Assembly: GCF_900104385.1 (NCBI RefSeq)
Contig: NZ_FNJA01000006.1
Span: 186,001-250,000 of the forward strand
DNA length: 64,000 nt
Direction of reading: 5' to 3'
Source: Rhodoferax sp. OV413
Lineage (GTDB): Bacteria; Pseudomonadota; Gammaproteobacteria; Burkholderiales; Burkholderiaceae_C
A model generated the notes under the pieces. It did no database searches, had not been told where the DNA came from, and saw only the letters and a program-made list of their open reading frames with translations. Of this stretch, positions 54,972 through 63,497 are shown piece after piece (position 1 is the first letter of the stretch; each line of letters opens with the position of its first letter). A program made the position numbers and the translations under genes.

Positions 54972-56470
54972 TCCAGGCCTTCCTCTACCAATTCGCTGGC
55001 GCGCAGCAGGGCGCGGGCCTTGGCCTCGGTTTCTTTCCATTCCAGCTCGGGCACCGAGTCGGCAACCACGCCGGCCGCGGCCTGCACGAACAGGGTCTGG
55101 TTCTTGATGATGCCGGTGCGGATGGTGATGGCCACGTCCATGTCACCGGCGTAGCTGATGTAGCCGCAGGCACCGCCGTACAAGCCGCGCTTGTTCGGCT
55201 CCAGCTGGTCGATCAGTTCCATGGCATGCACCTTGGGCGCGCCGGTCAGGGTGCCGGCGGGGAAGGTGGCCTTGAGCACATCGATGGCGCTCATGCCGTC
55301 GAGCAAAGTGCCTTCCACATTGCTGACGATGTGCATGACGTGGCTGTAGCGTTCCACCGCAAAGGCTTCGGTGACCTTGACGCTGCCGATCTTGGCGATG
55401 CGGCCGATGTCGTTACGCGCCAGGTCGATCAGCATCACGTGTTCGGCACGTTCCTTGGGGTCGGCGATGAGTTCGGCTTCGGCAGCTTTGTCGGCCTCGG
55501 GCGAAGATCCGCGCGGGCGGGTGCCGGCCAGCGGGCGGATGGTGACTTTTTGCTCGCCGCCGGGCATGGATTCCTGGCGCACCAGGATTTCCGGCGAGGC
55601 CGCGACCACGTGGAAGTCGCCCATGTTGTAGAAGAACATGTAGGGCGAGGGGTTCAGCGCCCGCAGCGCGCGGTACAGCGACAGCGGCGATTCGGTATAG
55701 CGCTTCTTGATGCGCTGGCCGATTTGCACCTGCATGAAGTCGCCACCGGCAATCAGCTCCTTGGCGCGCTCCACGGCGGCGATGTAGTCGGCCTTGGCGA
55801 ATTCACGCTCGGTGGGGTGGCTTTGCGTCGGTTTGACGATGGGTGCGCTGACCGAATATTTGAGCTGCTCTTTCAACTCACGCAGGCGCTTCTTGGCGCT
55901 GGCGTAAGCCTCGGGCTGACTCGGGTCGGCGTAGACGATCAGGTACAGCTTGCCCGACAGGTTGTCGATCACCGCCAGCTCTTCGCACTGCAGCAGCATG
56001 ATGTCGGGGCAGCCCAGGGTGTCGGGCGGGCAGCTGGCTTCGAGCTTTTTCTCGATGTAGCGTACCGCGTCGTAGCCAAAGTAGCCGGCCAGGCCGCCGC
56101 AGAAGCGTGGCAGGCCGGGGCGCAGCGCCACTTTGAAGCGCTTCTGGTAGGTTTCGATGAAGTCCAGCGGGTTGCCCTGGTGGGCTTCGACGACAACGCC
56201 GTCGCGCACCACTTCGGTCTTGGCCTCAGCGCCGAAGCCACTGGCACGCAGAAAGCTGCGCGCGGGCAGGCCAATGAAGCTGTAGCGGCCAAAGCGCTCG
56301 CCGCCGACCACCGATTCCAGCAGAAAGCTATAGGCGCCGCCGTTGCGGCTATGCGCCAGTTTGAGGTAGAGCGAGAGCGGGGTTTCCAGGTCGGCGAAGG
56401 CTTCCAGCATCAAGGGGATGCGGTTGTACCCGTCCTGGGCCAGGCTTTTGAATTCGAGTTCGGTAATCAC
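54968..56470 (-). CDS. trpE: Anthranilate synthase component I
   Basis: 500 residues from a GTG start at 56470. N-terminal region 'LSLYLKLAHSRNGGAYSFLLESVVGGERFGRYSF' holds the Trp-feedback SxxLxS-like site (LLES); the chorismate-binding C-terminal half has 'RNDIGRIAKIGSV', 'TLTGAPKVHAMELIDQLEP' and 'RGLYGGACGYISYAGDMD'. It makes anthranilate from chorismate. First gene of the operon; preceded by a 120-base structured leader and a leader ORF with Trp codons. Confidence 0.97.
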   Translation of the reverse strand: MITELEFKSLAQDGYNRIPLMLEAFADLETPLSLYLKLAHSRNGGAYSFLLESVVGGERFGRYSFIGLPARSFLRASGFGAEAKTEVVRDGVVVEAHQGNPLDFIETYQKRFKVALRPGLPRFCGGLAGYFGYDAVRYIEKKLEASCPPDTLGCPDIMLLQCEELAVIDNLSGKLYLIVYADPSQPEAYASAKKRLRELKEQLKYSVSAPIVKPTQSHPTEREFAKADYIAAVERAKELIAGGDFMQVQIGQRIKKRYTESPLSLYRALRALNPSPYMFFYNMGDFHVVAASPEILVRQESMPGGEQKVTIRPLAGTRPRGSSPEADKAAEAELIADPKERAEHVMLIDLARNDIGRIAKIGSVKVTEAFAVERYSHVMHIVSNVEGTLLDGMSAIDVLKATFPAGTLTGAPKVHAMELIDQLEPNKRGLYGGACGYISYAGDMDVAITIRTGIIKNQTLFVQAAAGVVADSVPELEWKETEAKARALLRASELVEEGLE

Positions 56471-56590
56471 GGAGTTGCCTTTTAAGAGAGCCTAGGCCGC
56501 TGGGGCCAGGCGACAGCACGGAGTGCTGTGTGTCCAATTCAACCAATTGCCTCGGGTACGAGGCGCGGGGGGCACGGCCGTGCCGTGCGA
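56471..56590 (-). promoter_or_regulatory. Structured trp leader (attenuator region)
   Basis: Between the leader ORF and trpE, minus strand, lie ggcacggccgtgcc (perfect palindrome), cctcg-tacc-cgagg, and acagcac-tcc-gtgctgt hairpins. None has a clean U-run, so termination may need another mechanism or control may act on trpE translation. Confidence 0.55.
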
Positions 56591-56674
56591 TCAGGTGCGC
56601 GCAGATGTTGGCTTGCGCCAGGACCAGGCTCCCTGGCATGGGCAGCCTGCAATGATCGTGCGTGAGGTGGACAT
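56591..56674 (-). CDS. trpL: Putative trp leader peptide with Trp-Ser-Trp
   Basis: 27 codons: MSTSRTIIAGCPCQGAWSWR then KPTSART-stop. Two of the 27 residues are tryptophan (17 and 19), which is far above chance, and the ORF sits 120 bases upstream of trpE on the same strand. This is the design of ribosome-mediated attenuation: stalling at the TGG codons when charged tRNA-Trp is low. The codons lie next to a ccagg-gag-cctgg hairpin. A -10-like TACACT (56681-56686) ends 6 bases before the ATG, so the message may be leaderless. No ribosome site is visible, which fits. Confidence 0.7.
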   Translation of the reverse strand: MSTSRTIIAGCPCQGAWSWRKPTSART

Positions 56675-56680
56675 GGCTAA

Positions 56681-56686
56681 AGTGTA
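56681..56686 (-). promoter_or_regulatory. Putative -10 box of the trp operon
   Basis: TACACT on the minus strand; predicted start of transcription falls on or next to the A of the leader ATG at 56674. No good -35 box is seen 16-18 bases upstream. Confidence 0.4.
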
Positions 56687-56825
56687 GCAAACCCAAAGCG
56701 GGGTTCCTGCCGGTCAGGCCTGGGGGTTCAGGGTATCTACCAGGGGATTCTGGGGTAAATCGCCACACGAACGGTGAAAATGCAGGCCTCGGTGCAAATG
56801 CCCGCTCAGTACAAGATTGGTCTGC

Positions 56826-57410
56826 ATGAAATCTCGCTTTGTTTGTTCAGCCGCGCTGGCGGGCCTGCTGGCCCTGGCGCTTCCGGCCCCCGCCGTGACG
56901 GTGGCGGGCGTGCCCTACGCCGACAGCGTGGAGCAGGGCGGCACGACGCTGCTTCTGAATGGCGCGGGGGTGCGCTACAAGGCGGTGTTCAAGGTCTATA
57001 GCGCGGGCCTGTACCTGGGTAAAAAGGCCAGTACCCCGGACGAGGTGATGGCCGCGCCTGGCCCCAAGCGCATCAGCATCCACATGCTGCGCGAGATCGA
57101 CGCCAACGAGCTGGGCAAGCTGTTCACCCGTGGGGTGGAGGACAACACCGGCCGGGCCGAGCTGTCCAAGCTGGTGCCCAGCCTGTTCCGCATGGGCCAG
57201 GTGTTTGCCGAGCAGAAGAAGCTGGTGCCTGGCGACAACTTTGTGCTGGAGTGGACGCCCGGCGTGGGCACGGTGCTGTTGGTCAAGGGCAAGCAGCAGG
57301 GCGAGCCCTTTCCCGAAGCCGAGTTTTTCAACGCTTTGTTGCGCATCTGGCTCGGGCCCAGCCCGGCGGACTTCAAGCTCAAGGATGCGTTGCTGGGCAA
57401 GCCGGGCTGA
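56826..57410 (+). CDS. Chalcone-isomerase-like exported protein
   Basis: 194 residues: signal peptide about 1-24 ('SAALAGLLALALPAPAVTVA'), then the CHI-like core 'LLLNGAGVRYKAVFKVYSAGLYLGKKA', 'ISIHMLREIDANELGKLF' and 'FFNALLRIWLGPSPAD'. Bacterial members of this fold are not flavonoid enzymes; they may bind fatty acids or other small ligands in the periplasm. It stands alone, divergent from the trp operon. Confidence 0.85.
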   Translation: MKSRFVCSAALAGLLALALPAPAVTVAGVPYADSVEQGGTTLLLNGAGVRYKAVFKVYSAGLYLGKKASTPDEVMAAPGPKRISIHMLREIDANELGKLFTRGVEDNTGRAELSKLVPSLFRMGQVFAEQKKLVPGDNFVLEWTPGVGTVLLVKGKQQGEPFPEAEFFNALLRIWLGPSPADFKLKDALLGKPG

Positions 57411-57563
57411 GCGCCGTGCCAGCCCGCCGCATCTTGAAGGCATGAATCATGCTGTTACATTTTTCTGCACCGGACTGGGCCGTTTTGGGCGCCAGATGGC
57501 AGGTGTTAAAACTTGTAAAAAATTTAAATCCAGTTCTAATGGCACGCATCTAAGGGGAAAACC

Positions 57564-58520
57564 ATGGCCACAGTCCAGCAAGAGGTAGACGAACGCACCA
57601 ATCTCACCAGCAGCAACAAGTTTGAGCTGTTGCTGTTCCGATTGGGTGAGGCTGCCCATTCCGCCCAGCGCGAGCTGTTTGGCATCAATGTGTTCAAGGT
57701 GCGCGAAATCATGGTCATGCCGACCATTACCGCCGTGGCGGGATCCACCAAGCACATGCTGGGTATGACCAATATCCGCGGCCAGGTGATCCCGGTGATC
57801 GACCTGGCGGGCGCCGTGGGCTGCCTGCCGAAGAACGGCCTGAACATCCTGATGGTGACCGAATACGCGCGCTCGACCCAGGCATTCGCGGTCGAAGAAG
57901 TGGACCAGATCGTGCGCCTGGATTGGAGCCAGGTGCTGTCGGCCGAGTCGAACACCGCCGGCGGCATGATCACCAGCATCGCTCGCCTGGACGGCGATGT
58001 GGACAACACCCGTCTCGCCCAGGTGCTGGACGTGGAGCAGATTTTGCGCAATGTGATGCCGCCTACTGCGCCCGACGTAGACCCTAACGTGCTGGGCCCG
58101 ACGATCAAGTTGCGCCCCGGTGCCGTGGTGCTGGCGGCGGATGACTCGGCCTTGGCGCGCACCCTGGTCGAACAGGCCCTGGTTGCGATTGGCGTGCCCT
58201 TCGTCATGTGCAAGACCGGCAAGGAAGCCTGGGACCGCTTGCAAGCCATGTCCGACGCGGCTGTGGCCGAAGGCAAGTCGATTGAAGACAAGGTGGCGCT
58301 GATGCTGACCGATCTGGAAATGCCAGAGATGGACGGCTTCACCTTGACGCGCAAGATCAAGCAGGACAACCGCTTCAAGTCCTTGCCCGTCATCATCCAC
58401 TCGTCCTTGTCTGGCTCGGCCAACGAAGTGCATGTGAAGAGCGTGGGCGCCGACGCCTATGTGGGCAAGTTTGTGCCCGAAGAGCTGGCAGCCACCATCC
58501 GCCGGGTGCTGTCCAAGTAG
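57564..58520 (+). CDS. cheV: Chemotaxis coupling protein CheV
   Basis: 318 residues: CheW-like domain about 20-165 ('ELLLFRLGE...FGINVFKVREI', 'GMTNIRGQVIPVIDLAGAVG') and a receiver domain about 185-318 with acidic 'LAADDSALAR', phospho-aspartate in 'MLTDLEMPEMDGF', Ser in 'VIIHSSLSG' and Lys in 'VGKFVPEEL'. CheV couples receptors to CheA and can be phosphorylated for adaptation. Alone here, but it can serve the two receptors encoded 6-10 kb upstream. Confidence 0.95.
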   Translation: MATVQQEVDERTNLTSSNKFELLLFRLGEAAHSAQRELFGINVFKVREIMVMPTITAVAGSTKHMLGMTNIRGQVIPVIDLAGAVGCLPKNGLNILMVTEYARSTQAFAVEEVDQIVRLDWSQVLSAESNTAGGMITSIARLDGDVDNTRLAQVLDVEQILRNVMPPTAPDVDPNVLGPTIKLRPGAVVLAADDSALARTLVEQALVAIGVPFVMCKTGKEAWDRLQAMSDAAVAEGKSIEDKVALMLTDLEMPEMDGFTLTRKIKQDNRFKSLPVIIHSSLSGSANEVHVKSVGADAYVGKFVPEELAATIRRVLSK

Positions 58521-58547
58521 TCTTCCGACTGCGGTAGCGTGGCGGGC

Positions 58548-58973
58548 TCAGGTGCCCACGTAGGACACCAGCTCCGCCAGCACCAGCAAGGCATACGGAA
58601 AAGCCACCGTGGGCCGCAGCGCATGGGCTGCGTACTCGGCCAGCAGGCCCAGGCCGCCCTTGCGCGTGGCCAGCCACTCGGTATGCAGCTGGCAGGCGTT
58701 GCTGGCTGGCGCGCCCCGTTGCAGCATGGCTTCCACCCGCAAGATCCGCTCACCCAGGCGCGCCTGGTAGGTGCGGTAAATGCTCTCTTGCACCCATAGC
58801 AGAAGCGCAATGCCCCCACTCAGCTGGTCGGGTATGGCCAGCACATAGCCGCAGACACACAGAACGATAGCCGCCAGTTTCAGCAGCAGGGCGTTGCGTT
58901 CGTGCTGCTCGTAGTTGTTTTGCAGGGTGGTCCATTCCTGGCTGAACGCGGAGCTGGGGTTTTGCATGGGCAT
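58548..58973 (-). CDS. Small membrane protein of unknown function
   Basis: 141 residues with two or three hydrophobic stretches ('LLLKLAAIVLCVCGYVLAI', 'GGIALLLWVQESIYRTY', 'LRPTVAFPYALLVLAELVSYV') and a soluble middle with 'RLGERILRVEAMLQ'. I do not recognise a family. Start may be the first or the third codon (both ATG). It lies 20 bases upstream of the thioesterase gene's end, same strand. Confidence 0.7.
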   Translation of the reverse strand: MPMQNPSSAFSQEWTTLQNNYEQHERNALLLKLAAIVLCVCGYVLAIPDQLSGGIALLLWVQESIYRTYQARLGERILRVEAMLQRGAPASNACQLHTEWLATRKGGLGLLAEYAAHALRPTVAFPYALLVLAELVSYVGT

Positions 58974-58993
58974 GGGTGTGGAATAGAGCGGAT

Positions 58994-59404
58994 TCAGGCC
59001 TGTACGGGCAGCGGGCGGGGCTCACCCTGGTCGGTGATGGCCACATAGGTCAGCGAGGCTTCGGTCACCTTGATGTACTTGCCCTGGGTGCTCAGGCGCT
59101 CGGCATACACCTCGACCCGCACGGTGACCGAGGTCCGGCCCAGGCGCGTCGGCGCGGCCAGGAACGTCAGCACATCGCCCAGGCGTACCGGCTGCTTGAA
59201 GACAAATTCCTTCACCGCCACGGTGGCAATGCGCCCCTGGGCGATGCGCGACGGAATCACCGAACCGGCCAGATCGACCTGCGCCATCACCCAGCCGCCA
59301 AAGATGTCGCCACTGGAATTGCAGTTGGCCGGCATGGGGATGACCTTGAGTACCAACTCCATGTCGGAGGGTAACTCCACCGAGGCGATTGAATTTGTGG
59401 GCAT
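58994..59404 (-). CDS. Acyl-CoA thioesterase, YciA-type hotdog fold
   Basis: 136 residues from the ATG at 59404 (a start at 59452 is also open). 'PANCNSSGDIFGGWVMAQVDLAGSVIPSRIAQGRIATVAVKEFVF' is the hotdog helix and active-site region with catalytic Asp; 'GRTSVTVRVEVYAERL' follows. It hydrolyses acyl-CoA thioesters of uncertain chain length. The divergent ABC exporter gene starts 74 bases away. Confidence 0.9.
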   Translation of the reverse strand: MPTNSIASVELPSDMELVLKVIPMPANCNSSGDIFGGWVMAQVDLAGSVIPSRIAQGRIATVAVKEFVFKQPVRLGDVLTFLAAPTRLGRTSVTVRVEVYAERLSTQGKYIKVTEASLTYVAITDQGEPRPLPVQA

Positions 59405-59478
59405 AGGGGACAATCTGTTGGATATAAAAAATATGGCCCGGGCATTGTGCAAGCCATGTAACCACGAGATTGTCCCCC

Positions 59479-61332
59479 ATGCGCCGCTATGGCGAAACCG
59501 CTCCTCCCGCTGCCATGCCGGCGCTGGCTAACGCCGCGCCGCCTTCGTCCGACTGGCGCACCCTGCGCCGGCTGTTCCCATATCTGTGGGAGTACAAGTG
59601 GCGGGTGATCGCCGCGCTGACTTTCATGGTTGGCGCCAAGGCGGCCAGCGTCAGCGTGCCCCTGCTCCTCAAGCAGCTGGTCGACGCCATGAGCCCCACC
59701 GCCGGCAAGCTCACGGGGGACGCACTGGGCGGCGTCCCCGCGCTGATCGTGGTGCCGGTGGCGCTGCTGGTGGGCTACGGCCTGTTGCGCCTGTCGACCT
59801 CGCTGTTCACCGAGCTGCGCGAGCTGGTGTTCGCCAAGGCCACGGCGGGTGCCTCGCGGCGCATTTCGCTGGAGGTGTTCCAGCATCTGCACGCCCTGAG
59901 CCTGCGCTTCCATCTGGAGCGCCAGACCGGCGGCATGACCCGCGACATCGAGCGCGGCACGCGGGCGGTGAACTCGCTGATCTCGTATTCGCTGTACAGC
60001 ATCGTGCCGACCTTGATCGAGGTCGGCTTTGTGCTGACCTTGCTGGCCGTCAAGTTCGACGTGTGGTTCGCCTGGATCACCTTGATAGCGCTGGTGGCCT
60101 ACATCGCTTTTACCGTCACCGTGACCGAGTGGCGCACCCAGTTCCGCAAGCAGATGAACGAGCTGGACTCGCATGCGCAGAGCCGCGCCATCGATTCGTT
60201 GTTGAACTTCGAGACCGTCAAATACTTCAACAACGAAGCCTTTGAAGCTAAGCGCTACGACGAAAACCTGGAGCGCTACCGCCGCGCCTCGGTCAAAAGT
60301 CAGACCACGCTCAGCCTGCTGAACACCGGCCAGCAGCTGATCATCGCCTGCAGCCTGGTCGCCATGCTGTGGCGCGCCACCCAGGGCGTGGTTGATGGCC
60401 GCATGACCCTGGGCGACCTGGTGATGGTCAACGCTTTCATGATCCAGCTGTATATCCCGCTGGGCTTTCTGGGCGTGATCTACCGCGAGATCAAGCAAAG
60501 CCTGACCGATCTGGAAAAGATGTTCGCGCTGCTGGAAAAAGAGCGCGAAATCGCCGATGCGCCCGGCGCCCAGCCCTTGCAACTGGAACCCGGCGATGGC
60601 CATGCCGATGTGCGCTTCGACCATGTGTTCTTTGCCTACGACCCGGCGCGGCCCATCCTGCAGGACATCAGTCTGCACATCCCCGCCGGCAAGACGGTGG
60701 CCGTGGTCGGCCCCTCGGGCTCGGGCAAGTCGACGCTGGCGCGGCTGCTGTTCCGCTTCTACGACGCGCAGCAGGGCGAGATCCTGATCGCCGGGCAGAA
60801 CATCCAGACCGTGACCCAGGCCAGCGTGCGCCAGGCCATCGGCATCGTGCCGCAGGACACGGTGCTGTTCAACGACACGGTGGAATACAACATCGCCTAC
60901 GGCCAGCCGGGCGCCAGCCGCGAACAGGTGGAAGCCGCGGCCCGCGCGGCACGCATCCACGGCTTCATCAGCGCCACGCCCAAGGGCTACGACACCATGG
61001 TCGGCGAGCGCGGACTCAAGCTGTCGGGCGGCGAGAAGCAGCGCGTGGCCATCGCCCGCACCCTGCTGAAGAACCCGCCCATCCTGATCTTTGACGAAGC
61101 CACCTCGGCGCTGGATTCGGCCAACGAGCGCGCCATCCAGGCCGAGCTGCAGACCGCGGCGCGCAACAAGACCACGCTGGTGATCGCGCACCGCCTGTCC
61201 ACCGTGGTCGATGCGCACGAGATCCTGGTGATGGACGCCGGCAGGATTCTGGAGCGCGGCACCCACGCCCAGCTGCTGGTGGCGAATGGTCGCTATGCGG
61301 CGATGTGGGCTTTGCAGCAGAGTTCTGAATAG
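59479..61332 (+). CDS. Atm1-type ABC exporter
   Basis: 617 residues from the ATG at 59479. Six transmembrane helices about 30-310 with 'NFETVKYFNNEAFEAKRYDENLERYRRA', diagnostic of Atm1/HMT1 proteins, then an ATPase domain: Walker A GPSGSGKST, signature LSGGEKQRVAIARTLL, Walker B ILIFDEATSALD, 'VIAHRLSTVVDAHEI'. Bacterial Atm1 exports glutathione-linked compounds and helps with heavy-metal tolerance and iron-sulphur export. The full-length transporter works as a homodimer. Confidence 0.93.
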   Translation: MRRYGETAPPAAMPALANAAPPSSDWRTLRRLFPYLWEYKWRVIAALTFMVGAKAASVSVPLLLKQLVDAMSPTAGKLTGDALGGVPALIVVPVALLVGYGLLRLSTSLFTELRELVFAKATAGASRRISLEVFQHLHALSLRFHLERQTGGMTRDIERGTRAVNSLISYSLYSIVPTLIEVGFVLTLLAVKFDVWFAWITLIALVAYIAFTVTVTEWRTQFRKQMNELDSHAQSRAIDSLLNFETVKYFNNEAFEAKRYDENLERYRRASVKSQTTLSLLNTGQQLIIACSLVAMLWRATQGVVDGRMTLGDLVMVNAFMIQLYIPLGFLGVIYREIKQSLTDLEKMFALLEKEREIADAPGAQPLQLEPGDGHADVRFDHVFFAYDPARPILQDISLHIPAGKTVAVVGPSGSGKSTLARLLFRFYDAQQGEILIAGQNIQTVTQASVRQAIGIVPQDTVLFNDTVEYNIAYGQPGASREQVEAAARAARIHGFISATPKGYDTMVGERGLKLSGGEKQRVAIARTLLKNPPILIFDEATSALDSANERAIQAELQTAARNKTTLVIAHRLSTVVDAHEILVMDAGRILERGTHAQLLVANGRYAAMWALQQSSE

Positions 61333-61349
61333 CGACGGTGTCTAGATCG

Positions 61350-61422
61350 AATTTTTAAATGAAATAGGCTTTCAGCGCTTATTCTGCCTGCGCTTAAAGC
61401 TATTTATTTGATAGTATTTCAT
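61350..61422. repeat. Dispersed palindromic element
   Basis: 'tgaaataggctttcagcgct' then 'tattctgcctgcgcttaaag' and 'ctatttatttgatagtattt'. Weaker central arms than others, but with the full flanks. It fills the 61333-61445 gap. Confidence 0.65.
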
Positions 61423-61445
61423 CTTACTTTTTGCGAGCTTTGCCC

Positions 61446-62387
61446 ATGCATCCCCTACGCCCCCGAGTCCTTGTGCTGACCTACATGGCCGACCACCACC
61501 AGGCGATGCTCACGCCGTTCTTCGACCTGGTGTACGCGCCATCGGCCGAGCTGCGGGCTCGCCATGTGCAGCAGGACGGCGCGCATATCCACGCCGTGCT
61601 GACCATCGGCAGCGTGGGCCTCACGGCGGCCGAGATGGACGCCATGCCGCTGCTGGAAATCGTCTGCGCGCTGGGCGTGGGCTATGAAAATATCGACATC
61701 GCCCATGCGCGATCGCGCGGCCTGGTGCTGGCGAATGGCGCGGGTACCAACGACGACTGCGTGGCCGACCATGCGTTTGCGCTGCTGCTGGGCGTGGTGC
61801 GCAATGTGCCGCAGCTCGACCAGCAGTGCCGCCAGGGCGTGTGGCGCGATGCGCTGCCGTTGCCGGCCAGCGTCTCCAAGCGGCGCCTGGGCATCGTCGG
61901 CCTGGGCGGCATCGGCCACAAGGTGGCGCACCGGGCACTGGGTTTTGGCATGCAGATCGGCTACCACGGCCGCCAGCGCCAGGAGAACGTGGCCTATGCC
62001 TACTTTGCCGATGTACTGTCGCTGGCCGCCTGGGCCGACTTTCTGGTGGTGGCCACGCCCGGCGGGCCGGCAACGCGCCATCTGGTCGGTGCCGAGGTGT
62101 TGACGGCCCTGGGCCCGCAGGGCTATGTGGTGAACGTGTCGCGCGGCAGCGTGATGGATACCGCGGCGCTGGCCGACGCCTTGCGCAGCGGCCGCCTGGC
62201 CGGTGCCGGCCTGGATGTGTACGAGAGCGAGCCCCAGCCGCCGGCCGAGCTGCTGGGCCTGCGCAATGTGGTGCTGACACCGCATGTGGGCGGTTGGTCG
62301 CCACAGGCGATTGAGGCATCGGTGCAGCGCTTCGTCGACAACAGCACACGGCATTTTGCGGGCCAACCCGTAGTTTCCCCTATCTAG
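61446..62387 (+). CDS. D-2-hydroxyacid dehydrogenase (glyoxylate/hydroxypyruvate reductase type)
   Basis: 313 residues from the ATG at 61446. NAD(P)-binding 'LGIVGLGGIGHKVAHRA', 'GYHGRQRQEN' (Arg after the second strand suggests NADP), 'YVVNVSRGSVMD' with the catalytic Arg, and 'VVLTPHVGGWSPQAI' with the catalytic His. It probably reduces glyoxylate or hydroxypyruvate. The LysR-type gene starts 21 bases downstream on the same strand. Confidence 0.9.
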   Translation: MHPLRPRVLVLTYMADHHQAMLTPFFDLVYAPSAELRARHVQQDGAHIHAVLTIGSVGLTAAEMDAMPLLEIVCALGVGYENIDIAHARSRGLVLANGAGTNDDCVADHAFALLLGVVRNVPQLDQQCRQGVWRDALPLPASVSKRRLGIVGLGGIGHKVAHRALGFGMQIGYHGRQRQENVAYAYFADVLSLAAWADFLVVATPGGPATRHLVGAEVLTALGPQGYVVNVSRGSVMDTAALADALRSGRLAGAGLDVYESEPQPPAELLGLRNVVLTPHVGGWSPQAIEASVQRFVDNSTRHFAGQPVVSPI

Positions 62388-62408
62388 CCCGCGTCCATAA
62401 TCCGCCCC

Positions 62409-63341
62409 ATGGAAACCAAATGGCTTGAAGATTTCGTCAGCTTGGCTGAGACCCGCAGCTTCAGCCGCTCGGCCCAGCTGCGGCATGTGACCCAGCCCGC
62501 GTTCTCGCGACGCATCCAGGCCCTGGAGGGCTGGGCCGGCACCGACCTGGTAGACCGCAGCTCGTATCCCACGCGGCTGACGCCGGCCGGTGAAACCCTG
62601 TACGCCCAGTCGCTGGAGATGCTGCAGGCACTGCAAAGCACGCGCGCCATGCTGCGCGGCCACCATTCGGCGGGGCAGGACGTGATCGAGTTCGCGGTGC
62701 CGCACACCTTGGCGTTCACCTTTTTTCCGGCCTGGGTTTCGCTGCTGCGCGAGAAGTTTGGCCCCATCAAAAGCCGGCTGATCGCGTTGAACGTGCACGA
62801 CGCGGTGATGCGCCTGGTCGAGGGCAGCTGCGACCTGCTGATCGCCTACCACCACAGCGCCCAGCCGTTTCAGCTGGGCACCGACCGCTACGAGATGGTC
62901 AGCCTCGGTCAGGAGGTGATCGCGCCCTACGTCAAGGCCGATGCCGACGGCGCGCCGCTGTTCCAGCTGCCGGGCAAGCCGGGGCAACTGCTGCCGTATC
63001 TGGGTTATGCGCCGGGGGCTTACCTGGGGCAAACCGTGGACATGATCCTCAAGCAATCGGCCACCGCCATCCACCTGGACCGCGTGTACGAGACCGACAT
63101 GGCCGAAGGCCTGAAGGCCATGGCGCTCGAAGGCCATGGCATTGCCTTTCTGCCTTACAGCGCCGTCAAGAAAGAGCTGCGTGCGCGCAAGCTGGTCAGT
63201 GCCGCGCCACCCGGTTTGACCGGGCTGGAGATGACCATGGACGTGCGCGCCTACCGCGAAAAGCCCACCGGCCCGTCAGCGGCCAAGGGAACAGCCCAGG
63301 CTTTGTGGACGTACTTGGCAGCACAGAAAACGGGCAAATAG
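62409..63341 (+). CDS. LysR-family regulator, HypT/YjiE-like
   Basis: 310 residues. Helix-turn-helix at 1-60 ('WLEDFVSLAETRSFSRSAQLRHVTQPAFSRRIQALE') followed by a LysR ligand domain. The start METKWLEDF and the 'DRSSYPTRLTPAG' pattern are those of the HypT/YjiE group, whose E. coli member senses hypochlorite through methionine oxidation. Here it precedes aspartase, so an amino-acid-related signal is also possible. The 63342-63497 gap after it shows no clear site. Confidence 0.88.
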   Translation: METKWLEDFVSLAETRSFSRSAQLRHVTQPAFSRRIQALEGWAGTDLVDRSSYPTRLTPAGETLYAQSLEMLQALQSTRAMLRGHHSAGQDVIEFAVPHTLAFTFFPAWVSLLREKFGPIKSRLIALNVHDAVMRLVEGSCDLLIAYHHSAQPFQLGTDRYEMVSLGQEVIAPYVKADADGAPLFQLPGKPGQLLPYLGYAPGAYLGQTVDMILKQSATAIHLDRVYETDMAEGLKAMALEGHGIAFLPYSAVKKELRARKLVSAAPPGLTGLEMTMDVRAYREKPTGPSAAKGTAQALWTYLAAQKTGK

Positions 63342-63497
63342 AGGCCGTTTTGGTGCGGTAGGCGATACGGCTTGGTGCATGCGTTTGGCCCGTGTCAAAT
63401 CTATGACACTTATGCATAACGCACCCTGTAAACAGCATTGGTGTTTGGGGAAACGGACATTTACAGTTCGCCACCTCCTCAACTGCCATGGGTTTTT

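Noticed and set aside
59287-63137. Long antisense frames opposite the Atm1-type exporter and the 2-hydroxyacid dehydrogenase/LysR genes
   Set aside because: Same GC artefact; the plus strand holds intact families over the whole length.
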